Assembly (NCBI GenBank): GCA_903924465.1
Contig: CAIYBN010000128.1
Span: forward strand, 1-60,102
From: an uncultured Myxococcales bacterium
GTDB lineage: Bacteria > Myxococcota_A > UBA9042
DNA: 60,102 nt
Direction of reading: 5' to 3'
Shown here in pieces: positions 44,583 through 54,225 of this stretch. The translations under genes and the position numbers were made by a program. The notes beneath the pieces were generated by a model. The model saw nothing but the letters and a program-made list of their open reading frames with translations, was not told the DNA's origin and did no database searches. Every line of letters starts with the position of its first letter. Within the stretch, counting starts at the first letter, position 1.

Positions 44583-45241
44583 TTCGTCGCCTTCAAGTTG
44601 ATGCCTGAACTCGTCAGTTGCTCGACCGTGCTGTGACTGATGTTGATTGTAACGGACTCCGCGAGCCTCTTCTCGGCGTTTGAGAAGGTCGCGCCGTCCC
44701 CGGTAACGCCCGCGGCCTCAAGTTCACATGCCCACTTGAGCACGCGATTCTTGACTTGCTCCGGGATATCGAGAATCTGAGCGGAGTTGAACACGAGCTG
44801 GAACGAAAGCTGCGGTAGGTACTCCGGCAAATTAGTTGCATTGACCAGCAGTTTGCGCAGGTCATTGGAAAGCGAATTATCGAGCGGATGGCTCACGCTC
44901 CCTCCGCCGTTCTTGATGTTTTCTATCCAGGAACAAACAGTGCCAATCGAGGCCCCGACAAAGTGTTGTTGGCCATCAAGAATTCCGGGCAGCGGATATG
45001 ACCCGTTTCGAAGGCGTCCAAATCCTGCAGGCACATACCCGTTGGTGCTGTAGTATAGAGACGTCCCGACAACGCGGTACTCTGGTTGCGGTGCCGCGTC
45101 TCCATATCCTGACTGCTCAGCCTCCAACCAGCTCGTGATGTCGTTCCGCCCCAGTTTGGAGGAAAGTCGCACCGCACGCCGCAGAACTGTCGCCACGTCA
45201 TCGCTCTCAGCGCTCTCTTGCAACTCGTTTACCAAACCCAT
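44579..45241 (-). CDS. AbiTii domain protein (abortive infection type)
   Basis: A 220-residue protein whose first 100 residues match AbiTii: LVNELQESAESDDVATVLRRAVRLSSKLG, then WLEAEQSGYGD and PEYRVVGTSLYYS. AbiTii proteins are associated with phage-induced growth arrest. The C-terminal part is helical and ends in a strand-like QLTSSGINLKATK. It is followed by a coupled small membrane protein, and type I restriction genes lie divergently 700 bp away. Confidence 0.8.
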   Translation of the reverse strand: MGLVNELQESAESDDVATVLRRAVRLSSKLGRNDITSWLEAEQSGYGDAAPQPEYRVVGTSLYYSTNGYVPAGFGRLRNGSYPLPGILDGQQHFVGASIGTVCSWIENIKNGGGSVSHPLDNSLSNDLRKLLVNATNLPEYLPQLSFQLVFNSAQILDIPEQVKNRVLKWACELEAAGVTGDGATFSNAEKRLAESVTINISHSTVEQLTSSGINLKATK

Positions 45242-45256
45242 CGCAGCCCCCGTTAG

Positions 45257-45592
45257 CTAATCATCGCCGTAGCAGCCGTCATCAAACGGGCCACCTTCGG
45301 GCCAGCCGCCGCTTGCGTTCTGTGTCGGCATGATGCGCTCAAAAATTGCACCGCCAAGCGTCTCCACCGCTGCGTCATCGAGTCCCTTGACCAACTTCAG
45401 CAGCATCTTCGCCGGTGTAATCGGCCCGTGGTCGCGCACGAAGAACTCCCAATCCCCGTCCCCCATATAGAACTCATCCTCTATGGTCGCGTGAGGGGCG
45501 ACAGAAAGAATGCGCGCCACGTCGTCCGGGTCGAGACTGTATGTCTCGTTGCGCGCGCGGTCGGTGACAACGACGATGCGGATGGGGTCCAT
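45257..45592 (-). CDS. Hypothetical protein
   Basis: A 111-residue acidic protein starting at the ATG at 45590-45592 and ending 15 bases before the AbiTii gene, so probably its operon mate. The fold looks alpha/beta (IRIVVVTDRARNETYSLDPDDVARIL). The C-terminus is Gly/Asp-rich. No family recognised; it could be an antitoxin or accessory of the AbiTii pair. Confidence 0.5.
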   Translation of the reverse strand: MDPIRIVVVTDRARNETYSLDPDDVARILSVAPHATIEDEFYMGDGDWEFFVRDHGPITPAKMLLKLVKGLDDAAVETLGGAIFERIMPTQNASGGWPEGGPFDDGCYGDD

Positions 45593-45967
45593 GGGCTTCT
45601 CCTTGCTGCTGTTCCACGATGACGTCCTGACTCTGCCGACGCTGCGCGGCGTAGTCAAGCGGTACGTGTAGCCGTGAGGACTGCTCGACGGAGTCATGGC
45701 CACCTGAAGCAGCGCGTTGTCGCCGTGGCTCCGGCACAACTGCTGAACACCGGTCACGCTCATTGTAAAATTGCATCAGTCGATATTATGTGTGATTCGC
45801 GCGAGAGGAAGGCGAAGTGAGACTGGCCGTGCCAGCCTATTCCGCGGCCCGCAACCGCCCAGTGACTTGCCCCCGCCCCCAGTGCTACGCTCCGCGTCGC
45901 CGCAGCCTCCTCGCTCTACCACCGTGGCGCGAAGGCGCATCCTCTGCGCAAAAGGAACACCGTCGTC
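45593..45967. other. Divergent intergenic region before hsdM
   Basis: 375 bases between the AbiTii operon and the restriction operon. No gene is supported. AAAGGA at about 45951 may serve as ribosome site for hsdM. No clear operator seen. Confidence 0.35.
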
Positions 45968-47992
45968 ATGGCCAAGCTCGCTGACCTCATCTGGAAGAAC
46001 GCTGAACTGCTCCGCGGCGCGTACAAGGAAACCGAGTACCGCAAGGTCATCCTGCCGTTCACCATCCTGCGCCGGCTGGACTGCGTGCTGGCCCCTACGC
46101 GTGACGCCGTGCTGGCGAAGCACGAGTCCATCAAGGGCAAGGGCTTTGACCTGGATAAGATGCTGACGCCGACCAGCGGCTTTGACTTCTTCAACACGTC
46201 GAAGTTCACGCTACCGGGCATCGTGGAGTCGCCCGATGATTGCCGCGAGAACCTGGACCAGATGCTCAACGGCTTCTCGCAGAACGTCCGCGACATTTTT
46301 GAGAAGCTCGGTTTCCGCGCCACGCTGGACAAGCTCAAGGAGAAGGACCGCCTCTACCTGGTGCTGCAGCGCTTCGCGGAAACGGACCTGAGCCCGGCCA
46401 ACGTGACGAACCACGACATGGGGCAGGCGTTTGAGGAGCTACTGCGCAAGTTCAACGACCTGTCCCCGGCCGGTGAGCAGTACACGCCGCGCGACGTCAT
46501 CGAGCTGATGGTGACCATCCTGTTTCACGGCGACGATGCCGCGATTTCCGTGCCCGGCGTCGTGCGCACGATGTACGACTGCGCGTGTGGCACCGGCGGC
46601 ATGCTGTCCGTTGCTGACGAGCACCTGCGCAAGTTTAACGACCGCGCTACGCTGAAGCTGTTTGGCCAGGAGCTGGAGGACGAGTCCTACGCCATCTGCA
46701 AGGCGGACATGCTCATCCGCGGTCAGGACCCGGCCAACATCGCGCTGGGCGACACGCTCGCCGTGGACAAGCACCCGCAGGAGTCGTTCGACTACATGCT
46801 GTCGAATCCGCCGTACGGCGTTGAATGGAAGCCCGCGCAAGATGCCGTGGAGAAGGAGCACTCCAAGGGCGCTGCAGGGCGTTTTGCACCGGGCCTGCCT
46901 GCTATTCGCGACGGGCAGATGTTGTTCAACCTGCACCTGCTGTCAAAGCTGCAGCCGGTTGTCGCTGGCAAGGGCGGCGGTCGCATCGGTGTCGTCCACA
47001 ACGGCTCGCCGCTCTTCACGGGTGATGCGGGCAGTGGCGAGAGCGAAATCCGCCGGCACATCCTGGAACACGACTACCTGGACTGCATCGTCGCGCTGCC
47101 GACGGACATGTTCTACAACACCAACATCGCCACCTACCTCTGGTTCATGAGCAATCGCAAGCCGGTCGAGCGCAAGGGCAAGGTTCTGCTCATCGACGCC
47201 AGCGGCATGAGCGCGCTGATGAAGAAGAACCTCGGCAAGAAGCGCCGGGAGCTGACCGTCGATTGCGTGGACCGCATCGCGCGCGCCTACGCCGCGTACA
47301 AGCCTGTTGACTGGAAAGACGACGCCAGTGGTCGGGTGCTCAAGGCCAAGGTGTTGCCGCGCGACCACTTCTTCTACCGCAAGGTCACCATCGAGCGGCC
47401 GCTGCGCATGCGCTTCCAAGCGACCGAAGACGCTGTGGCCGCGTTACAGTCGGACAAGGCGTATGCAAAGCTGCCGTCAGACCAGCGCATTGTGCTGGAC
47501 CTGGCGCTGGCCAATCTGGACGCGGCAGCCGTGTATCTGGACGCTGAATCCTTCCGCGCTGCGCTGCACAAGGCTGCCGCAGCGGCGGCAAAGAAAGCGG
47601 GTCTCGACGGCAAGCAGGCCAAGCTGGCGACCAAGACCATCGAACTGACGCGCAAAGCCCTTGGCGTCCGGGACAAGAACGCTAAGCCCACGACCAATGA
47701 GAGCGGCGACGTCATCACGGACGCGGAGCTGCGCGACGCAGAGTACGTGCCGTTGCGCGAGGATATTGCCGCGTACTTCACGCGCGAAGTGACGCCGCAC
47801 TGGCCCGACGCCTGGGTGAACAAGGACGTGAAGGACAAGAAGGACAAGGCCACGGGCGTCGTCGGTTGTGAAATCAACTTCAACCGCGAATTCTACGTGT
47901 ACAAGCCGCCGCGCAGCCGGACCGACATCCAAGCCGACATCGAGGCGATGGAGAAGCGGTTCATGTCGCTGCTGCACGGGGTGAGCAAGTGA
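45968..47992 (+). CDS. hsdM: Type I restriction-modification methyltransferase subunit
   Basis: A 674-residue adenine-N6 methyltransferase subunit. The N-terminal HsdM helical domain (LADLIWKNAELLRGAYK, YRKVILPFTILRRLDCVL) is followed by the SAM-binding motif DCACGTGGML (near 206-215) and the catalytic NPPYG (near 278-282). The C-terminal region is long and Lys/Ala-rich. It forms an M2S1 methylase with HsdS and protects host DNA. Its stop overlaps the hsdS GTG by four bases (GTGA), showing translational coupling. Confidence 0.95.
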   Translation: MAKLADLIWKNAELLRGAYKETEYRKVILPFTILRRLDCVLAPTRDAVLAKHESIKGKGFDLDKMLTPTSGFDFFNTSKFTLPGIVESPDDCRENLDQMLNGFSQNVRDIFEKLGFRATLDKLKEKDRLYLVLQRFAETDLSPANVTNHDMGQAFEELLRKFNDLSPAGEQYTPRDVIELMVTILFHGDDAAISVPGVVRTMYDCACGTGGMLSVADEHLRKFNDRATLKLFGQELEDESYAICKADMLIRGQDPANIALGDTLAVDKHPQESFDYMLSNPPYGVEWKPAQDAVEKEHSKGAAGRFAPGLPAIRDGQMLFNLHLLSKLQPVVAGKGGGRIGVVHNGSPLFTGDAGSGESEIRRHILEHDYLDCIVALPTDMFYNTNIATYLWFMSNRKPVERKGKVLLIDASGMSALMKKNLGKKRRELTVDCVDRIARAYAAYKPVDWKDDASGRVLKAKVLPRDHFFYRKVTIERPLRMRFQATEDAVAALQSDKAYAKLPSDQRIVLDLALANLDAAAVYLDAESFRAALHKAAAAAAKKAGLDGKQAKLATKTIELTRKALGVRDKNAKPTTNESGDVITDAELRDAEYVPLREDIAAYFTREVTPHWPDAWVNKDVKDKKDKATGVVGCEINFNREFYVYKPPRSRTDIQADIEAMEKRFMSLLHGVSK

Positions 47993-49317
47993 AGGCGTAC
48001 GCGCAGTACAAGGCCTCGGGCGCGGCATGGCTTGGTGAGGTGCCAAAGCACTGGGCCGTCGAGCGGCTACGGTTTCGCGCCAAGCTGAACCCTGGTGCCT
48101 CTCGGCCGCTGCTCGACACCGAGGTGGTGTCGTTCCTGCCCATGGACGCAATCGGCGACGACGGCGAGCTGGCACTGGAGCAGTTCCGCAGCGTGGGAGA
48201 CGTGTCATCCGGCTACACGTACTTTGAAGATGGCGACGTCGCCATGGCAAAAATCACGCCGTGCTACGAGAACGGCAAAGGCGCGGTGATGCGCGGCTTG
48301 CGCGGCGGCGTTGGCTTCGGGACGACCGAACTCATCGTCATGCGCCCGCAGGATGTCGTGGTACCGCGCTGGTTGTACTACTTGACCATGTGCGACGTTT
48401 TTCGCGTGCCGGGCGAGGCGATGATGCTCGGTGCCGGTGGCCAGAAGCGCGTCCCCGACCTATTCGTCAAAGACTACTACGCGGCATTCCCGCCGTTGTC
48501 CGAGCAGGAGGCCATCGCCGACTACCTACACGCCGAAACCGCACGCATCGACAACCTGATTCGGGAGAAGGAAGGGTTGATTGGGCTGCTTCACGAATGG
48601 CGGCACTCGACGATTGCCACGGCCGTCACCAAGGGGCTCACGCCGGAAGCCTCGCTGCGGCCGTCAGGCGACCCGTGGCTGGGCGACGTCCCAGAACACT
48701 GGACGGTTTCCCGACTGCGGTTTCACGCGGCGTTTAATCCGGGGCCTTCGCGGATATTGAGATGCGACGAATCGGTGTCGTTCGTGCCGATGGAGGCCAT
48801 TGGGGAAGACGGCACCGTGGATTTGAGTCGTTCCCGGCTTGCTGGCGACCTAGCGTCTGGCTACACGTACTTCGAAGACGGAGATGTTGTTCTCGCCAAA
48901 ATCACGCCCTGCTTTGAGAACGGCAAAGGTGCTGTCATGCGTGGACTCCGTGGTGGCGTTGGTTTCGGCACAACCGAACTCATCGTGATACGCCCGTCGG
49001 AAGGTCTAGTTGCCGAGTGGCTGTACTACCTCACGATGTGCCGGGGCTTCCGGGCGCCTGGCGAAGCCATGATGCTTGGAGCAGGCGGTCAGAAACGCGT
49101 CCCGGACCTCTTCGTCAAAGACTACATCGCTGCGGTCCCGCCAACCCATGAACAGCATTTGGTTGTTGCATACCTCGGTGTAGCTCTCAAGCATATCGAT
49201 GAACTCGTCCAGCACGCCAAGGCTGAGATTGACCTGCTCAAAGAACTGCGCACCGCCACCATCGCCGATGCCGTCCTCGGGCGCATTGACGTCCGCACCG
49301 CCAAGCAGCCACACTGA
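47989..49317 (+). CDS. hsdS: Type I restriction-modification specificity subunit
   Basis: A 442-residue specificity subunit, GTG start coupled to hsdM. Two target-recognition domains (about 10-180 and 225-395) are separated by a helical spacer (EAIADYLHAETARIDNLIREKEGL). The halves are unusually alike: both contain SGYTYFEDGDV, KITPC, ENGKGAVMRGLRGGVGFG and MMLGAGGQKRVPDLFVKDY. Near-identical domains predict a symmetric bipartite DNA target and suggest a recent internal duplication. Confidence 0.93.
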   Translation: MKAYAQYKASGAAWLGEVPKHWAVERLRFRAKLNPGASRPLLDTEVVSFLPMDAIGDDGELALEQFRSVGDVSSGYTYFEDGDVAMAKITPCYENGKGAVMRGLRGGVGFGTTELIVMRPQDVVVPRWLYYLTMCDVFRVPGEAMMLGAGGQKRVPDLFVKDYYAAFPPLSEQEAIADYLHAETARIDNLIREKEGLIGLLHEWRHSTIATAVTKGLTPEASLRPSGDPWLGDVPEHWTVSRLRFHAAFNPGPSRILRCDESVSFVPMEAIGEDGTVDLSRSRLAGDLASGYTYFEDGDVVLAKITPCFENGKGAVMRGLRGGVGFGTTELIVIRPSEGLVAEWLYYLTMCRGFRAPGEAMMLGAGGQKRVPDLFVKDYIAAVPPTHEQHLVVAYLGVALKHIDELVQHAKAEIDLLKELRTATIADAVLGRIDVRTAKQPH

Positions 49318-49337
49318 GCCAATCGCGAGGAACGACC

Positions 49338-52300
49338 ATGGCGGCTCCTATCCACACGGAAGTGACGTTCGAGGACGAGGTCTGCGCGCACCTTGCCGCC
49401 AACGGTTGGCTGTTCGACGGCCCGCTACCGTATAAGATGGGGCATGCCTACGACGCCGGCTACCGCAGGGACCTCGCGCTCTACGCGCCGGACGCGCTCG
49501 CGTGGGTCAAGGAAACGCAGCCGGAGAGCTGGGACAAATTCGCCCAGAACCACACCAAGGACCCCGATGCGGTTTTCCTCAGCCGGCTCGTGCAGGAACT
49601 GGACGTCGACAGGCTGACCGTCAAGAAGGAGACGCCGCAGCAGTGGGGCACGCTGCACGTCCTGCGCAAGGGCTTCAAGGACATCAACGTCACGTTCCAG
49701 ATGGCGCAGTTTGCACCGAGCAACCAGCAGAACGATGCGACGTGGACGCTCTACACAAAGAATCGGCTGCGCGTTGTACGCCAGGTCCACTACTCGCTGC
49801 ACAACCAGAAAAGCATCGACCTGGTGCTGTTCCTGAACGGCCTGCCGCTGGCGACCATCGAGCTGAAGACCGACACGACGCAGAACATCGAGGACGCGGT
49901 CAAACAGTACAAGGAAGACCGGCAGCCGGTAGACCCTGTGGCCAAACAGCGCGAGCCGTTGTTGTCGTTCGGCAAGCGCGCGCTCGTGCATTTTGCCGTC
50001 AGCACCGACGAGGTGCGCATGACGACGAAGCTGGAAGGCAACGCAACGCGATTCTTGCCGTTCAACCGCGGCATCCCCGACGGCAAAGGCGGCGCCAGCG
50101 CCGGCAACCCGGTGGACGAGAAGCTCGGCTACGCGACGGGCTACCTGTGGCACGAGGTATTACGACGTGATGCGTGGCTGTCCATCGTCGGCAAGTTCAT
50201 CGCGGTCCAGGTGACGGAGCAGAAGGACGACAAGGGCAAGAAGACGTACAAGCCGTCGCTGCCGTTCCCGCGCTACCACCAGTGGGACTGCGTCAGCAAG
50301 CTGCTGGACGCCACGCTGCAAGAAGGCGTCGGCAAGACGTACCTCGTTCAGCATTCCGCTGGCTCAGGCAAGTCCAACACCATCGGCTGGCTGGCGCACC
50401 GGCTGGCTTCGCTGCACAACGCCAAGGACGAGAAGGTCTACAGCAGCGTCATCGTCATCACCGACCGGCGCGTGCTCGACCAGCAGTTGCAGGACACCAT
50501 CTACCAGTTCGACCACCAGCACGGCGTGGTCGTGAAGATTGACGAGAACAGCACGCAGCTCGCGGAGGCGCTAGAGAAGAAGCGGCTCATCATCATCACC
50601 ACGCTCCAGAAATTTCCGTGGGTGCTCTCCAAGGTCGAGAAGCTGAACGACCGGCGTTTTGCGCTCATCATCGACGAGGCGCATTCCAGTTGGTCGGGCA
50701 AGGCGGCGGTCAAGCTGCGAGCGGTGCTCACCAAGGACAACGTCGGCGTGGCAGATTCTGTGGTGGACGGCAGCAACGCCCTGCCGCCGGACCCGGACGA
50801 CATCGAGACCACGGGCGAGGACGAACTCAACCGCGTGATGCAGTCGCGCAAGCGCCCGCCCAACGCGTCGTACTACGCGTTCACGGCCACACCGAAACCG
50901 AAGACACTGGAGCTGTTCGGTCGTGAAGGCGCTGACGGTACGCCCGACCCATTCCACATCTACTCCATGCGTCAGGCCATCGACGAAGGCTTCATTCTGG
51001 ACGTGCTGCGCGGCTACACGACCTACGACTTTGCCTTCAAGCTGGAGCAGGAAGGCGAGGACAAAGACGTCAAAGCCGGCAAGGCCAAGACGCGGCTCTT
51101 TCGGTTTGCGCAGTTGAACCCGACGAGCATCGCGCAGAAGGTCATCGTCATCGTGGAGCACTTCCGCGAACACGTGCTGCAGCACCTCGGCGGTCAGGCC
51201 AAGGCGATGGTCGTGACGGACAGCCGCTTGGCTGCCGTGCGTTACAAGAAGGAGCTGGACAAGTACATCACCGAGCACAAGTACACCGACTGCAAAGCGC
51301 TGGTCGCGTACTCCGGCACGATGACCGACGACAAGTACAAGGTGCTCAAGGCGCACGAAGGCGACCTCAACGCCGGTGGCGAGCGGGACGACGGCATCAA
51401 GAGCGCGTTTGACACCGACGACTACCAGGTGCTCATCGTTGCCGCCAAGTTCCAGACCGGCTTTGACCAGCCCAAGCTCATGGCGATGTACGTGGACAAG
51501 CGGCTGGATGGTGTGCTGGCGGTGCAGACCCTGTCGCGCCTGAATCGGACCCACCCGGGCAAGAAGACCACATTCGTGCTGGACTTCCGCAACAAGGCCG
51601 AGGACATCCTTGCCGCGTTTCTGCCGTACTACCGGACAGCCAAACTCTCTGCCATCACCGACCGCAACCTGGTGCACACGCTGCGCGAGAAGCTCGATGG
51701 TGCCGGCATCTATCTGTGGCCTGAAGTCGTCGTCTTCGCCGCGGCGTACTTCAACCCCAAGGGCAAGCAGGCTGGCATCCATCCGCCGCTCAAGCAGGCC
51801 AAGGAGCGCTTCAACGCACAGAGCCAGGAAGTGAAGGACCAGTTCCGCACCGACATGGCGTCGTACGTCAGCGCCTACGATTTCCTGTCGCAGCTCGTGT
51901 CCTACGACGACGCTGACCTGGAGCGCCTGCACGCGTTTTCCAAGATGCTGTTGCCGCGGCTGCGCGAGGAAGGTACGGACCCGGATACGCTCGACGGCTC
52001 CGTGCGGCTGGCCGGCTACAAGGTACACAACCCGCAGGCGCACAAGCTGGACCTGGAGCAGGGCGAGGCAAAGCCGCTGAAGCCGATGTCGCCCGGTGGC
52101 AGCCAAGCCTGGGAGGACCCAGCCGACCGCTTGTCGGCAATCATCAAGAAGATGAACGAGGTCTTCTCCGGCAACCTTTCGGATGCCGACTTCCTCGGCT
52201 ACGCGACGACGCTCATCGGCAAGCTGGTGGACGACGACACGCTACAAGAACAGGCAGCGGCGAACGACACAGTCGAGGCATTCGGCAACGGCGCTTACAA

Positions 52301-52457
52301 CGGCAAGTTGAACAAAGCGGTCGTCGGTGCGCTGGAGAGCCACACGGCGATGGCAGAGCAGGCGCTGAAGGACGCGAAGGTGTTCAAGGGCTTGGCCGGG
52401 CTGCTGATGGAAGAGGTTTACAAGCAGTTGCGGGAGAAGGCGGCGGCGGGCGGGTAG
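49338..52457 (+). CDS. hsdR: Type I restriction endonuclease subunit
   Basis: A 1039-residue motor-nuclease subunit. The PD-(D/E)XK nuclease site lies near residues 160-178 (SIDLVLFLNGLPLATIELKT). The SF2 translocase follows, with Walker A SAGSGKSNT near 338-345, DEAH in LIIDEAHSSW near 445, AFTATPKPKT near 515 and later motifs (VLIVAAKFQTGFDQP, VQTLSRLNRT). The C-terminal part contacts HsdM. It starts 20 bases after hsdS, completing an MSR operon that appears intact. Confidence 0.95.
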   Translation: MAAPIHTEVTFEDEVCAHLAANGWLFDGPLPYKMGHAYDAGYRRDLALYAPDALAWVKETQPESWDKFAQNHTKDPDAVFLSRLVQELDVDRLTVKKETPQQWGTLHVLRKGFKDINVTFQMAQFAPSNQQNDATWTLYTKNRLRVVRQVHYSLHNQKSIDLVLFLNGLPLATIELKTDTTQNIEDAVKQYKEDRQPVDPVAKQREPLLSFGKRALVHFAVSTDEVRMTTKLEGNATRFLPFNRGIPDGKGGASAGNPVDEKLGYATGYLWHEVLRRDAWLSIVGKFIAVQVTEQKDDKGKKTYKPSLPFPRYHQWDCVSKLLDATLQEGVGKTYLVQHSAGSGKSNTIGWLAHRLASLHNAKDEKVYSSVIVITDRRVLDQQLQDTIYQFDHQHGVVVKIDENSTQLAEALEKKRLIIITTLQKFPWVLSKVEKLNDRRFALIIDEAHSSWSGKAAVKLRAVLTKDNVGVADSVVDGSNALPPDPDDIETTGEDELNRVMQSRKRPPNASYYAFTATPKPKTLELFGREGADGTPDPFHIYSMRQAIDEGFILDVLRGYTTYDFAFKLEQEGEDKDVKAGKAKTRLFRFAQLNPTSIAQKVIVIVEHFREHVLQHLGGQAKAMVVTDSRLAAVRYKKELDKYITEHKYTDCKALVAYSGTMTDDKYKVLKAHEGDLNAGGERDDGIKSAFDTDDYQVLIVAAKFQTGFDQPKLMAMYVDKRLDGVLAVQTLSRLNRTHPGKKTTFVLDFRNKAEDILAAFLPYYRTAKLSAITDRNLVHTLREKLDGAGIYLWPEVVVFAAAYFNPKGKQAGIHPPLKQAKERFNAQSQEVKDQFRTDMASYVSAYDFLSQLVSYDDADLERLHAFSKMLLPRLREEGTDPDTLDGSVRLAGYKVHNPQAHKLDLEQGEAKPLKPMSPGGSQAWEDPADRLSAIIKKMNEVFSGNLSDADFLGYATTLIGKLVDDDTLQEQAAANDTVEAFGNGAYNGKLNKAVVGALESHTAMAEQALKDAKVFKGLAGLLMEEVYKQLREKAAAGG

Positions 52458-52589
52458 TTGTCGCCGGCAGACATGGCGCTAAGCCGACACGGACAACGGT
52501 TTTGAAGAAAAAGACATTGTCCGACTTGACCTGCGGTAGCGCTGCTTCTATTCTTAGAATGCTCATCTACCATGTGTAGAAGGAGCCCC

Positions 52590-52622
52590 GAAGCCGTCCT
52601 CCCGGGCGGCTTCAGCTTTTTT
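52590..52622 (+). terminator. Terminator after the hsd operon
   Basis: A 10-bp stem GAAGCCGTCC/GGGCGGCTTC with a TCCC loop, then AGCTTTTTT. It lies 130 bases after hsdR, and overlaps the end of the convergent minus-strand gene. Confidence 0.8.
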
Positions 52623-53109
52623 GCGCTGCGGTCCAAGCACGCCACTCGGCTTCGAGTCGACTGCGCTGGCGCTCATGCTCGACGTGAAACGCTGTAATTA
52701 GCACGTAATCGCCGCGGCGCCCTTCGGCGAGGGCCACGAGGTAGCTAAAGTCGGGCAACGCGACGTACCAGCGCTGCTCCTTGTCGTGCATCTTTGCCCA
52801 ACAGCGGACTTGGTCGCCTGCTGCTGCGCCGATTAGCACCTTCGGCCAACCGATGCATTCACACCTTCGGAGGTCGGGCATCCGGTCGGCCTCGACCTTG
52901 CCGGTGGACGTCATGTGCCAGAACGTTTTCGGCTTGCCATCGTCAATCGGAGACCAGCCCAAGCCAACCAATCCATTACGGAATCTTGGTTTTGTCAGAA
53001 CAAAGTCTGCCTCAAAAACCGCGTAAACGGCGGCGATGTAGCGTGCGGGGTCCCCGCCATGAGCCGAAAGAGAGACGAGGGCCGGTAGCCAGATATTTGG
53101 GGCCGTCAT
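52612..53109 (-). CDS. Hypothetical protein, possible RelE/BECR-like nuclease
   Basis: A 165-residue protein whose ATG overlaps the stop of the DUF3800 gene (ATGA). The C-terminal half has a strand pattern (RWYVALPDFSYLVALAEGRRGDYVLITAFHVEHERQR) reminiscent of BECR-fold (RelE/barnase/EndoU-like) nucleases, in which a late TAF/Y strand is followed by a charged helix. I cannot name catalytic residues with confidence. The coupling suggests a toxin-like effector or accessory of the DUF3800 protein. Confidence 0.5.
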   Translation of the reverse strand: MTAPNIWLPALVSLSAHGGDPARYIAAVYAVFEADFVLTKPRFRNGLVGLGWSPIDDGKPKTFWHMTSTGKVEADRMPDLRRCECIGWPKVLIGAAAGDQVRCWAKMHDKEQRWYVALPDFSYLVALAEGRRGDYVLITAFHVEHERQRSRLEAEWRAWTAAQKS

Positions 53110-53804
53110 CGGGCCCTCGGACGCCACATCAGCAGGTTCACTTTGGGGGCGCGCAACAGCGTGTTGCGGTCGAGCGATAGCCTGGAGCGGCGCTTCATGC
53201 GGTCGACGAGGGTCAGTTTCGCGCCGCTGGTGTTGAGGAGCCGGTTGCGGTAACTCACCATGCCGATGAGAAAGTCGGCGAGCTGCACGTGCTCGACTTC
53301 ATGCGACCGGACTTGTTGGACTCGTTCGACGATGCTGTGGTCAAAATCGTACATGCTGTTGCTGAGCACGTCGTGCAACTTGGCGACCTTGGCCTGGCTC
53401 CGCGTGTCCTTGATGTCGATGTAGATTCTGTTTCGGGCAGACGGGTCCAGCAGCGGTTCAAGTAGCTGGAAGTACATCTTGTAGTACCACGTATCGTGGT
53501 CTGTGCCGTACGCATCGTGGTTGAGCAATGATTTGTCGATGACGACTGCGCGAAAGTGCAAGTCATTGTCATCAAAGAAGTAGTCGAGCACGTCCTGATA
53601 GTAGCCGAGTTTGCTCGCGCTGACGGATATCCACTTCAGCTCGCAGTCTGGCTTGAGCCCGTGCTTCACCTTGATTTCACGAAGGCGCACCGCGGATTCT
53701 TTCGCCTTTTCCGCAGGACACCAGACGGCTCCGAGCACCATGAAGCCGAGCCCGTCGTGCTCCAGATGCCCGCTCTCGTCGCAGTAGATGTTGTACGTCA
53801 GCAT
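53106..53804 (-). CDS. DUF3800 domain protein
   Basis: A 232-residue protein matching DUF3800: N-terminal YNIYCDESGHLE (acidic pair D8-E9), VLGAVWC, a central FRAVVIDKSLL strand, YIDIKDTR, and the late VQLADFLIGMVSYR motif. The family has an RNase H-like fold with acidic residues suggesting nuclease activity, and frequently occurs in defence islands. The ATG at 53802-53804 is used; the frame reaches 54017 but the added part is Arg/Cys-rich and unnatural. Confidence 0.78.
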   Translation of the reverse strand: MLTYNIYCDESGHLEHDGLGFMVLGAVWCPAEKAKESAVRLREIKVKHGLKPDCELKWISVSASKLGYYQDVLDYFFDDNDLHFRAVVIDKSLLNHDAYGTDHDTWYYKMYFQLLEPLLDPSARNRIYIDIKDTRSQAKVAKLHDVLSNSMYDFDHSIVERVQQVRSHEVEHVQLADFLIGMVSYRNRLLNTSGAKLTLVDRMKRRSRLSLDRNTLLRAPKVNLLMWRPRAR

Positions 53805-54225
53805 CTTGGGGCCTTCTGTCGCGGGTTGATGATTCGCGGGCTGCTGCGGGGACCGAGCGTCACCGCTCCGCTGCTGCGAGTGTCGCAGCCTGCCGCCATC
53901 CCCGCAACCGTCACGCGCACTGCGCGGCAAGACGCGCTTGCGATGCCGTGTTCCAGCCTGTCCAACGCAGCGGCAGGAACGTGACCCGCATAGACGACAA
54001 ACAGCCAGCTCGCACAACCCAACAAGTCAATCGTTCCGACGCTGGGAGAATGCAGCACTCCGGCCGGGCCAGTGCATCTGCATCTGCATCTGCATCTGCA
54101 TCTGCGACGCATGCGCATGAGCATGCAGTCTCGGTCGAAGCGTCCAACAAAATCACGGATAATAAGAAAACGGCGCGCAACACCGCAGGCCGAAGCCCAC
54201 GATGCCGCGCTGGCTGCCGCTATCT
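53805..54225. other. Intergenic region with short tandem repeat
   Basis: No gene is supported. The notable content is the hexanucleotide array at 54073-54102, 270 bases upstream of the DUF3800 start. Confidence 0.4.
54073..54102. repeat. Five tandem copies of TGCATC
   Basis: Five perfect, adjacent hexamers, with a sixth degenerate unit (TGCGAC) following. Such arrays slip during replication. Because the unit is six bases, it would not change frame, but it could alter promoter spacing. Confidence 0.8.
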
